From assembly GCA_028023455.1 (NCBI GenBank), contig JAQFVV010012499.1:2174584-2238583 (forward strand): DNA of 64,000 nt, given 5' to 3'. Made by a program: the position numbers and the translations under genes. The first letter of the stretch is position 1, and each line of letters starts with the position of its first letter. Under the pieces are notes generated by a model that worked only from the letters and a program-made list of their open reading frames with translations, searched no databases and was not told the origin of the DNA. This DNA is from Epiperipatus broadwayi. Lineage: Eukaryota > Onychophora > Udeonychophora > Euonychophora > Peripatidae. Positions 45,685-57,400 of this stretch are shown here, one piece after another.

Positions 45685-48144
45685 CATATTTTATTCTTTT
45701 TGTATTCTAATCAAAGAATTATAGTGCACTTAGCAGACCATAATTTAATTTTGTTATTAATAAATTCATACTTCATTAAGTTATTCCAGTGAATTTATTT
45801 AATCCTAAACTAGATTTAAAACATTATATGTTGATATTATCTATTGCTGAAAGTAACAGTTATACAGCTCTTCCTCACAGAGCTGGATTTGTGTATAATG
45901 TCAGTTATATGAATCGGGGTCTATGTTTAGGGTTATGGATATCCAGTTGATGATAACTTCATTACTTCTCTAATGCTGGATGGTGCAAAGTGATATCCTT
46001 TAAAGTCTATGCACTACATTTTATTTTAGTTATAATTAGAAATTAAGTTTATAGTTGATCAGTATATAAATGGTACTAGGTGGCAAAAGCAGTGATGATG
46101 ATAAGCATGTTTTCTGTATTCTGGCAATATTTTTAATCATTATATTCTGATGGTTTAGCACTTAAGTTGTGCATCCAAATTATTGTGTTGTATTGCTGAA
46201 TTAAGTTAGGCAATGATTGAATAAGTAGTCTGGTCTATAATAGACTCATTTCAAATCCAGTCACAAGGTTGACTATTGATTTTATTTATATGATGATGAA
46301 TGATTATTAGTCTCATCTGTAATCTGGTGAACTTATATTTACTTAGTCTTTTTCTTGCTGGTCTCTTATTCTCACAATCACACTATCATTCATTATATTC
46401 ATTTTCATCCCTTGTATATATATTTTATTTGTGATCAATAGTGATGATGATGATTTTCCATCACACCAGGTTCACTCCAGGTGAGTTCATACTGTTACAA
46501 TATATAAAATGAAGTCTGGATTCAAATCCTGCTTAATAAATTAATACTAACAATGAAGATTCATAAAAGTGATCATGTTTCTCTGTTGCATGGAAAACAT
46601 TGGGTTATTTCACAAAATACTTTCAACAGAATCCCATCAGAGTTATATTACTAAAGTATTAATTGGTAACCATAATCACCCCCTCCCCAATAAGGCTATC
46701 CAATGCAATAATAATAAAAATTTTCAGCTTTCTCATATGAATATAGTATATAATCTGTGCTAATTAATTGATACTTCTTTAACATGTTAATAATGAATGC
46801 TAAATAATTAGTCTATCAGACTTTTTTTTAATAAATTCTTGAAAGAGAAAAAAGTCTTTTTAAGAATAAAACACAAAACTATTTAGAAATAAAGAGAAAA
46901 AATTATTGATTTGTGAAAGTAAATGAAATAACTTAATTTTTTTTAAAAAAAAAAGAAAAGAAAAAAACTGAATTAGAAGTCTGATAAAAATAATTCAATT
47001 TTACATTCAAATGAAAAAAAAAAAAATCACAACACTACAAAAGAAAAAAGAAAAGAGTTACAAAAGAGTTAATATAACAACAAAAAAAAAAAGACCCCTC
47101 AAATAATCAATAATGAAAATTGTCTGCGAAAATATTATTTATAAAAAAAAATAAAAAACATCATTAACAAGTAGTTCAAAGAGAGTAATTCACGACTTAT
47201 CGCAATATACAAGTTGCTAAATAAATTTGATTGTCAGATAATAAAACATTAAACAAATTATCAGAATAAATAAAATTACAAAATCCTAGTGAATTAATTA
47301 ATATTCCTTGTTTTTTTACTGATATATCATCTTGCTTACTTTTAATGTCGAACTAATCAGTTTTTTAATTGTAAAACTAATAGAAATGAAATTTTACCTA
47401 AGTAATAATTCGAAGAATATTAGAAGATAGCACTTAGTGTAAACAAGTTGAAATTTTTCAGATTAATGCTTAATTAAAATTTAAATGACTCAAGTTAATC
47501 AGTTAGCAAATAATCGGTAGCACCATTGCTAAAAAGAACAATGAAAATTATGATTGTAGCATGATGTTTTTCTTTGTTATGGATGGGAATAATGTCATAT
47601 ATCTTTACTTTTTTAAGAAATACAAAATTCAAATAAACAACATTGATTTAATCAAATCATACGTGTTTAATTCTGATAATTCAATTATATTATCTCTTAG
47701 TAATACCATATACTGAAGATATATTGCATTACATTGGTGAACATGTTTACAGCTTAATATTTGTTTATATAATTAATTTAAATATAGTAAAAACTTTACA
47801 TTAATAAATTATATTAAGATCTTTTTTTTTTTCAAAATTATATCTCTCTTTCTTTAGATCCCTTAGGATCTTAATAAAAAATATTCATTGTCATTAAACA
47901 TTTGATTACTATTAAAAGTTATATGATGATAAATTAAACCTATTTTAAAAAGCTAATTCTCTGGGAAATATAAAAATCTTAAAAAGCAGTTGTTGAAACC
48001 AAATAATTAATGCATAAAATATTTTCAATTTTAAATAAATTATTCTACCAATGTCGAGAATATTTGGCTGCAATTGCATCACAGTTATCAAAATTCGTGG
48101 AAAAAAGTAAATCATGTAAAATATTTTCATTTACATATGTATAT
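45685..48144. other. AT-rich DNA, no gene seen
   Basis: 45840-46010 is slightly GC-richer. Possible B-box-like GGATTCAAATCC at 46518 without an A-box partner. Long A-rich stretch 46800-47150. Confidence 0.45.
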
Positions 48145-48800
48145 AATATATTCAAAACATTCTCCTAAACATTGAAATATTTCAGCAGTACCCTCTGTGA
48201 TTAAATATAGTCTAATCTTCAAACAATTGACTCAAAAGAATACCCCTAAAGGACATCTCTCATTAAAATTCAAGACTAATCAAATAAAGAGTGTGAAATT
48301 AAATTAGCAATGATCTTAAATTGCTAGTAAACTAACATGTTTAACTTTGCTATACAAGGCAAGAATAGAAGTTACTCACTTTAAACTCTATGATTGCCCA
48401 GCATAAATTTATATAAGAAAATATTCCAGTGCATATCACAAGTAGAAAATTAAATAGAAAATATTCAAATCATCCTGCCAAACACTGTGATATTTCAGGA
48501 ATGCTCTCTGTGAATAAATTAAAAATCTGAATTTTAATCAGCAACTCAAAGGGTAAAAAAATTAAATAGAAAATATTCAAATACATTGATATTTCAGCAA
48601 CGCTCTCTGTGAATAAATAAAAAATCTCAACTTCAAACAGCCAACCCAAAAGGTATTTCTTTGAATTGGCTGTTTAAAATTCAGACTTTATATTTATTTG
48701 CACAGGGTGTTGCTGAAATATCATAAAATATTGGAGGGTGATTTGGATATTTTCTATTTAATTTATAGCTAGTGATATGCACTGAAATATTTTTATACAT
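48145..48800. repeat. cluster of three direct and one inverted copy of a MITE-like unit
   Basis: Direct copies at about 48145-48250, 48411-48552 and 48553-48655; inverted copy at about 48656-48797. Common blocks are TGATATTTCAG and CTCTCTGTGAATAAAT, and AAATTAAATAGAAAATAT near the outer edge. The 48411-48797 part folds back on itself. Confidence 0.75.
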
Positions 48801-51469
48801 ATGTTTATGTGTTAAAACACTTATATAAATGTAAATATAAATACCATTACACACACATATCTTCAAATAAAATTTTAAAAATGCATTTATAAATGAGATT
48901 TATTTTATAAAGCATGAAGTTTTTATAAACTGTAATAGTAATAATCAGCAATTAAGCTAATGCACATGCGCTTTGTGGATTTTTAACTATAAATGAATAC
49001 TCTCACTTCCAAACACAAGATAAAGTCTTTGTGAAAAGAAAGAATGAATCCATTTATCCTTTCTACCCAAATGTTTATGTATGGAAAAACTTAAGCATTT
49101 GGATATGAGAGTGTGAAGATGTTAAGCGATCACTTTGAATTACCTTTACTATGCCTGAATGAATGACACTTGTGAAATTTACTAGAATTTATGATACATC
49201 ATTCTTAGTTGACATTAAACATATATATAAATGAGAATTTATTTTAAATAGCTTGATGATTTTATAAACTGTAATAGTAATAAATCTATAAATTAAAAAT
49301 TCTTTATGCTCCTCTCATAGTTTTTTTCTTTCTTACTATAATATATCTATAAAATTCATACCAGTACTATAATTAATTCAACAGACATCACTGTAATCAA
49401 AAAAATTTGTTTGTTTTTATATTTTTTACATAAAACTTTAGCCATCAAAGAATTCAAGCTGGCAGATCTATATATTTTAAATGATTCTCTTTGTATCTTT
49501 TTAATACATTTATTACTTCAACTTTATAACATATAATCCAATCAAAATAAAGACATATAAAAAAGGCAAATTTTATGTTCAAACAATATTCATCAGATGT
49601 CCTCTTATGTCACAATCTTCCACATATCTTTATAAAACTTGTTCAGTATTTATCAATATTAAATTAGAATTTCTTGTGAAAGTGCAACTATGATACCAAT
49701 TGTCTCCACATAAATACTTTAATGACTGTTACTCAATTTTTAGACCAAATATATGTGCTAAACTTTAAATATGTATATATATTAACCCTTTTACACAATA
49801 GTAGCATTAACAGATTTCTTTATTCTCATTTTCTTTAAGCATTCAACTTTCACTTTAATATTAACCCATTATTATTTATAAGAATATAATAAGTTTGGTC
49901 TCATTTGATAGATATTTTTATTTCAAAATTAAATAAATTTTACAAAATTACATTCGATTTTCAGAATTATTTTAAAAATTAGATTTTAATCAAAACAAAG
50001 TGCTGTTTCATCATCATACTTCAGATAGAGCAGCTTCAATTTTCAAAATGAATGAAATCTTCTTTGTGTGGTGTTTGTTTTAAAAATCTGAACAGATTAT
50101 TTTTAATATCTAGTAAATCTATCAATAAGTACTTTAAAAGTTTAATTTTTTATATTTTTTACAATATCGCCAAATGTTACAGTTGTATTCCCACAACCAA
50201 ATTCAGAATATATTCCTTTATATTTAAAAATAAAACATTTCTGTAAAAAATAAATATGTATATATTTGATTTCCAATAATTATTACCCAATTACTATACA
50301 AAAATGACTGTAAACCTTCCAAAAAATCAAGTTTTTAGACCATTATAATATTTTATCAAAGTAATTTCATAATGTTTGAGATTTCCAACCACATAATAGG
50401 CATCCATCAATGTATACTTTGAAGATCCACTTATTCAGACATTCTGAAATCTTTTGAATTTTTTTTAATTAAAATATTGGAAAAAATATATACATGAATT
50501 TTAAACCTGTAAAAAAAAAGTTTTGTAATTAAAAACAGAATGATTAAAAACAACCACATGAAATAAATTAATTAATTACATTCTACATTTTCATTTTTGT
50601 ACTTATATTTTCCATTTTACCATATATATTCTAATCACATAAATAAAGATATCTGGAAAAAGCAAATGATCTGTGAAGATGCATTCTATGCTGAATTAGC
50701 AATGATCAGTTGACCCAATCACAATATTTCATATATTTTTTATTATCCTTCCTCAGTATTTATCAATATCAAATTATTATAAAGATGGCAAAATTATTAC
50801 ACACATAATTAATATTAATAATAAATATTATCATCAATTATTATTAATAGAGTAATAATCATTGAAGCAGTCATCTGGGAAGAATAGAGTTATAGACATG
50901 TTTAACAATAGATAGATATATTCATCTTTAATTAGAGTTGAAGTCTTTATCTGGTCTATAAATGATATAAAAATTTCTAACTTTAAAATGATTAGTAATA
51001 ATTATTAAAGATTTTATTAGACGGGTGTTGTAAGTATAGTAGTTTGGCATTTTATAATAAAATTGTAATAATCATTTTTTAAATATTACAAAAGTTAAAA
51101 TGTCTTTCTATGACAAAAAAATCAAAATAAAACTAATACTGTCTAAATCCTTATCTATTTCTGCTTCAACATATTAAGTAAATCATTTATTTGTGGTTGA
51201 TATAGTTCATCATCAACTGCATTCAAAATGTCAAATTGTTTTCTAAAATTATTTCTAAAAGCTTTGGGAATATTTCCAAAGTTATATTTAGGATATTGAA
51301 AAAGTTTGCATTATTTTTTAGTTTTATTTAAGCTTTACTTGATGTTAATTTTACACTCAACTGTCTAAGATATTATTTTTAAAACCAATAAAATATCATA
51401 TGATTCTATCATATGACTTCAGATTACTCAAAGTTATTTTAGCAGCATCCTTTTTTATATTCCCCATAG
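48801..51469. other. AT-rich DNA with one direct duplication
   Basis: About 60 bp repeated at 48888-48950 and 49228-49290, sharing ATAAACTGTAATAGTAATAA. No gene seen. Confidence 0.5.
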
Positions 51470-51595
51470 CTATGCTACCTACTTCAAACATTAATTATTG
51501 CTAAATGCAGAAAATAGACCTTAATAAATCACTATCTATCCAATATACACAGACTAGTTTTAAGTTTATGGTTTTATCAGTTAGGAACATTAGAT
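51470..51595 (-). mobile_element. relic of the hammerhead element, copy 3
   Basis: Aligns with copy 2 over CATCCAATATCCCCAGACTAG (here CTATCCAATATACACAGACT-like) and ATCAGT. The ribozyme core is decayed: CTGATAA for CTGANGA and AAAAC for GAAAC (51546-51586). It lies about 100 bp from the 3' end of the LINE at 51698. Confidence 0.5.
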
Positions 51596-51686
51596 TTTGG
51601 ACCAAGGTCTAAACTTTTAAGATCTAATGCATCTTACTGGCAACTGTCATTTATTATGTTTCACTATCAATCTACCAACCCAATTT

Positions 51687-51697
51687 GAAAAACATAT
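51687..51697. repeat. LINE target-site duplication, left
   Basis: GAAAAACATAT, exact partner at 54441-54451. Confidence 0.85.
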
Positions 51698-51754
51698 CAT
51701 CATCAATAGTAGTCTGTCCAATAGACAGGTCCAGAGAGTAGTCACTACATCAGT

Positions 51755-53605
51755 TCATCCATTCTTCCATTCCATTCTCTTCCTTGCCCACTTCCTCAAT
51801 TCCACATAACCCCTTCCATCTCGTATATCATCCAATAATGTCAATCTCTTCCATCCTTTCTTTTTATTTCCACTCACCATTCCTTCCAAAACATCTTTCA
51901 TTAAACTATAATCTTTTCTTAGTATATGTCCAATCCAGTTTCTCTTTCTCTCTTTGATACTTTCAATCAATCTTCTTTCCTCATTAACTCTTTTCAAAAC
52001 TTCTTCATTTGTTATTTTATTCACCCAACTGATTTTTTCCATTTTTCTCCATGTCCACATCTCAAAAGCTTCCAGTCGTTTCTTAATTCTATTACTCAAT
52101 GTCCATGTCTCACAACCATACATTAATACACTCCACACATAACATTTAATTAATCTTTTCCTTAATTCTCTTTCCATAGGTCCACAGAATATCTTCTTGC
52201 TTTTTACAAATGTCACCTTTGCCAATGCTATTCTTCTTTTAACTTCATCTTCACTTCTTCCATCCTCACTCAACCAACAACCCAAATATCTAAATCCCTT
52301 CACCTGCTGCACCATGTCATCATGGATTCCAATTTGCAGTCTTTTTGCATCTCTCCCTATCCATAAACACTTAGTCTTTTCAATATTAATCTTCATTCCA
52401 TATGCCATACATCCTTCTTCCAATTTATTCAACATATTCTGAAGATCCTTTTCTTCCTCAGCAATAAGAGCCATATCATCTGCAAATCTTATACACTTTA
52501 TTACTCTCCCTCCAACATTTGCTCCTCCACAGTCCAAATAATTATTTATCATATCTTCTAAATAAATATTAAACAAAACAGGTGACATACTACATCCTTG
52601 CCTAACTCCACTTTCTATATTCACTTCATCAGTCTCATTACATTCAAATCTAACTCTTATTCTTTGCCCATTATTCATATTCCATATCAATCATCTTTCT
52701 TTCCAGAATACTCCTTTATCTCTTAAGATAGACATCAGTTTATTCCAGCTTACTCTATCAAATGCCTTTTCTAAATCTACAAAACATATACCAATTCCTT
52801 TATCTCTTTCAATATATCTTTCTGCAATTGTCCTAACAATACCAATAGCATCTCTTGTGCTTTTCCCTTTCCGAAAACCAAACTGTTCTTCAGCAATATA
52901 ATAGTCAACCTTCCCATAAATCCTTTGAGTTAAAATCCTCAATAACACCTTAGAAACATGAGACAATACACTTATTGTCCTATACTCTTCACATTTAACA
53001 GCTTTCTTCTTTTTAGCAATTGGAATCACTATAGTTCTTAAAAAATCTTCAGGCCAAACTCCACTATTATATATCAAATTGCAAAGTCCAACTATTTCCT
53101 TCATAGTAAATTCTCCCATTTCTCTCAAAAATTCTATAAGTACTGCATCAAATCCAATAGCCTTACCATTCTTCATTTGTGTGATTGCCTTTCTTACTTC
53201 ATCTGGCAGTATGTCCATACCTCTATCATCCATTGCAACATCTTCTTCATTTTCAAGTTCATAATTAATTAAATTATTTCCTCTACTAAACAGATACCGA
53301 ATATATTCTTCCCATCTTTTTAATATATCATTACTATCGGTTAACCTTCTTCCATTCTTATCCGCAATCTCACTTGCTACCCATGTCTTTTTCTCCCAAG
53401 AAATACTTTGTATTCTATCAAATGCTAGATCATATCTTTTCATCTGTTGAAACCTTTCTATCTCTTTACATTCTTGCTCCAACCACTTTTCTTTTGCTAA
53501 ATCTGTTTCTCTTCTTAATTCATTATTAAATTTCCTATATTCCTTTTGCCCTTCCTCAGTATTTACATTCTTCCACCATCTCCACACTTCCATCTTTTCC
53601 AACAT
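51755..53605 (-). pseudogene. LINE reverse transcriptase, one nonsense codon
   Basis: A single reading frame of about 616 codons interrupted once by TGA at 52691. Before it: ITQMKNGKAIGFDAVLIEFL, IPIAKKKKAVKCEEYRTISV, EEQFGFRKGKSTRDAI and FVDLEKAFDRV (motif A, Asp277). After it: GVRQGCSMSPVLFNIYLEDM, IRFADDMALI (motif C, Asp71/Asp72 in that part), FRYLGCWLSEDG, YGCETWTLSNRI and the C-terminal RKRNWIGHILRKD. The TGA lies in WKER-stop-LIWNM, where a CGA Arg codon is likely ancestral; CGA to TGA is the usual CpG decay. All catalytic aspartates are present. Confidence 0.9.
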
Positions 53606-53613
53606 ACCTTCAG

Positions 53614-54440
53614 TTATTCAAGGTCTTTAGCTTTTCTTGCACGAATAATACCTATTTCATTTTTTGCTATTTTCAAGAATCCCTCTTTAATTCTATTCCA
53701 ACACTCATCAGAGCTATTAATATAGTTCCCATCCTGAACAATTCTTTTAAATTCATTTTCACATATTAAACCAAATTTTCCTTTTTCCATTTGTCTCAAT
53801 TTATCCAAGTCCCATCTTGTGTATCTTTTCCCTCTTTTAATTCTTTTTAAACTTAACTTTAATTTAGCCATCACCAAATTATGATCCGAATCTATATCAG
53901 CACCTGGCAAAGCATGTGAACCCTTAACAGCATTCTTATATCTATTCTGAATCAGTATATAATCAATTTGATAACGTTCTTTGTTACCTGGAGCTTTCCA
54001 TGTATACAATCTTCTAATATGATTTTTAAAGCAAGTATTTGCAATGACAAACCCATTCTCTTTACAAAATTGTACAAGTCGACTACCCCTTTCATTTCTT
54101 TTTCCAATACCATAATTTCCAACAATTTTCTCTTCCCTACCTTTCCCCACAACAGCATTCCAATCCCCCAATAGCAATATACATGCATTTTTTCCTTCAC
54201 ATTGAATACTTTCTTCTATCTTCTCATACATTTCATCAATTTCACTATCATCATGAGTACTAGTTGGCATATAAACTTGTATAATTACCAAATCCCTAGG
54301 ACTTGCATTTATTCTCATCACCATCAGTCTATCATTAATACCAGCAACCTTTGCCACACTATTCCATATTTTCTTCCTCACAGCAATGCCAACTCCATTA
54401 ATTGACCTATCACCACCTGAATAAAACAACTTTACATCTC
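53614..54440 (-). pseudogene. LINE apurinic endonuclease, N-truncated
   Basis: Starts inside the domain (DVKLFYSGGDRSINGVGI...). Visible motifs: LLLGDWNAVVGKG (catalytic Asp89/Asn91 in the 271-residue frame), GIGKRNERGSRLVQF, RRLYTWKAPGN with IDYIL, and DIDSDHN (Asp182, His183). The N-terminal catalytic Asn and Glu are lost with the 5' truncation. It leaves frame at KAKDLE: one extra base near 53622 relative to the expected KAK-x-WITEGMLEKM reading explains the break with the RT frame. Confidence 0.85.
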
Positions 54441-54451
54441 GAAAAACATAT
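54441..54451. repeat. LINE target-site duplication, right
   Basis: GAAAAACATAT, partner of 51687-51697. Confidence 0.85.
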
Positions 54452-57400
54452 ATATGTTTTTAATTTAGGTGAAGTAGAGAGATCACTGTTATATAGAAAA
54501 GATTACTTTTTTTTTCAATAGAATGATTAGAAAATATCATATAGAAGTTCATGTCTTGTTTATATTAGAACAAACAACTTTCAAAGTCATATTTTTTATA
54601 TCATTTGAAATTTACATTGTCAACATTTTATATAGTATAGAAGAAGTAAAAGTGACTGCAGATTGTGGGTGAGTCCATAAAAAATAAATCAATACTTGCT
54701 GTTAAAGACCATTAATCAAAAAATAAACTTAGCATAAGGTTGTATTACCATTTAGTGTTCATTCATCTTTCATTCTTGTACTAGATAATATTGGAATATA
54801 TTAAATAGAATATATTATTGTTTTTAATAATCTAAAAAAGTCATGTGATGCTTGGTTTGATATATATTTATTTGAAGATTTTCCCTGCATGATTTAGAGC
54901 ACTGGTTGAGTATCAGATCCTAACCATTCCTAAGGAAGTACTTTAAGAAAAAGAATCTTTGGCTAAATATTGCTTTATTATGATGTTCATTATGCATATA
55001 GCAACTGCAATGATGACTTTTTTCCGCATCAATTTTTGGATCTGTAATATAGAAGATCAAATAAAAACTTCTTGCCCAGTTTGTTTTAACCTTAATGATA
55101 ATTATTAAGACAAAAATGTCAAAATTGATTTAAAAGATACTAAATGTTTCTGCAAATAAAATTATAATATTATAGCTTGCTGTTTGGTATAGTAGTAAGT
55201 CAATTCTCAGTCAAGCAACTAATAAAGTATGGTCAATTGAATTGAATTGTTCTGCTCAGCTTGCCACTATGATGGTCAAACACCATGGATTCTCCAGAAA
55301 TTAACCATATATATATACCCATGAAAACAACATATGCGCACTTATTAATATATTAGGCATAAGGTCATATACAGACATACATAATAAGGTTCTTGAACTT
55401 ATAGGATTTTAAAAACAAAGCTATTAAAATTAAATTAATAATAAAAATTGCCTTAATTTATAACCAAAATGTACTGATTAGAATTTTAAATTCACCTTTA
55501 GCTTTCGCACAACTTGTATTTAATCTAATCAATAAAGAACGTGATTAAAAACAAATGAAATAAAGTGCTTGATAAGTCATTTACCTACTTTTACTGAACA
55601 GAAAAAAATAACCTTTTCAAGTTCTACGGTTTTTCTATTTATTCTTGTCAATAAATCATGAAAATGACCTTTCACTACTTTTATTTTGTATCATATTTTA
55701 AAGCACTCTACTTGAAATATAGATCAGCAGGGTGATAAAGACGATCTAACAATACCATTATCTTGGGATTCAGGTATTAGTTTAACATTTAATAAAAATA
55801 ATATTTTAAAATTCTTTTGTTTGAGGAGAAAAACATAAATATTTATACAATAACTTATTGTTTATTTATTCTTAATAAAAAAAAATTTTAATAACAATGG
55901 CTTTGTTTTGTTTTATTTTTTTTTTTTAAAAAAAAAGAATATTTCATTGTTTTCAAGCCACAGTAATAAAATGGCGAATAATAAAATAAAACTAAAATCG
56001 GAATATTTTTTCAATAAATAAATAAAAAAAAATACTTTACCACTGCTACGATGCTGATAGGGAATAATAAAAATCAGGTTACCAACGCTGTCCATTACAA
56101 TGATGTCATTATATATATATAAGTGAACAACACTATCAGGATTTTTCAATCACTATCAATTCTACGTTTTATTCAGTTTCTTTCCATTGCATTTTTTTAT
56201 CTGTATCACTGCAAAAACGTTTTTTATCATAACATTTATCTTACAGACTCTTTCTAAAAATCTCTTGCGGTTTAATTTAAAAGTCAAATGTCTATCTATT
56301 GTCACCTTCTAGTAACATGCTCAGACAAATCCTATTTCTGCCATTCAATTCTTTCAATAGATTACTGATTGTTCTTTTATCAACACATTTTGTTTTTCTT
56401 ATTAATAGCAATATATAAGTTTCTATACTTTATAGTACAGATTGAAGACAATAAATGTCTAAATATCAGCCTGATAAATAAATGTTAGTAAAACGTACTT
56501 ATCAAAAACTTTTTAAGCATATAAATATATTTTCTATTAATATCCCTTTATTTCTATCAAACGTTCTTTATCAAAGTTTAATTATTATGTTTTATTAATA
56601 TTAATAATTTGATCAAGATAGGTATAAAAGTTAACTTTTTCTTACTTACACTTTTTATTTTCATCTGAAATTTTAAAGCATTATTTGTGGAATCAATTAT
56701 ATTAGCTGCAAATTCATGAAGATATATTTAAAGACTGCATTGTGAAAATAGATCAATTAACTACAGTAATATAGATTTACACAGACTTCAGATCTATTTC
56801 ACTAACAACTGTTTCTTTATAAAGCACTGTATTGAAAAATTTTGAATTTTCCAGCAGAATTATTATTTTAAAAAAATTACCAAAAAATCTCCAAGTTATA
56901 AAGTAAAAAAAAAATACTTATCTAAAGTGAAGATTGTTATTGCATTAATAATAAACTTGAAGCTAAACATTTTATTTAAAGAAATAAAACTTTTTAAATA
57001 TATATATATATTACTGAATCATTAAAATGCATATTCTTTATTCTTTGAATGATCATTTGTTTACATGAATCATAATATATCATTAACAAAGTCAAATGAC
57101 TAACCTCAATACTCATTTATGAAGTGGGTTAATAATGATAATGAGCATGTTAATGAGTAATGAAAACATTTTCTTATCTTTTTCATATCTGTCAAAGATG
57201 AAATACTGGCTGACTAATTTTGAAATAAAAGAGAATAAAGATACTGTATTAATACTGTAAAATTATTTTGTATAACACAAAACATATTTTTATGTAAACT
57301 TTCATAGTTTAACAAAAATATGCTCTATAAAATTTTATCATTGAATTATTATTATGAACTTTGTACATCTTTGTTTTAATACATATCTAATTTTATTTCA

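Larger units (their letters stand above)
51698..54440 (-). mobile_element. 5'-truncated APE-type LINE with target-site duplication
   Basis: Runs from 54440 to 51698 on minus: endonuclease frame, reverse transcriptase, short 3' UTR with a CTGTC/GACAG stem-loop (51714-51728) and a GATGATG tail. Flanked by the exact 11-bp duplication GAAAAACATAT, so this is a single insertion truncated at its 5' end during reverse transcription, inside the endonuclease domain. It is the best-preserved element of the window. A different family from the RTE-like pieces. Confidence 0.9.

Noticed and set aside
51926-54405. Several plus-strand frames of 60-81 codons
   Set aside because: Antisense shadows of the LINE endonuclease and reverse transcriptase.
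55913-56149. 78-codon minus-strand frame rich in Phe, Ile and Lys
   Set aside because: Composition is that of random AT-rich DNA and it starts next to an A-run; no splice edges or motif.
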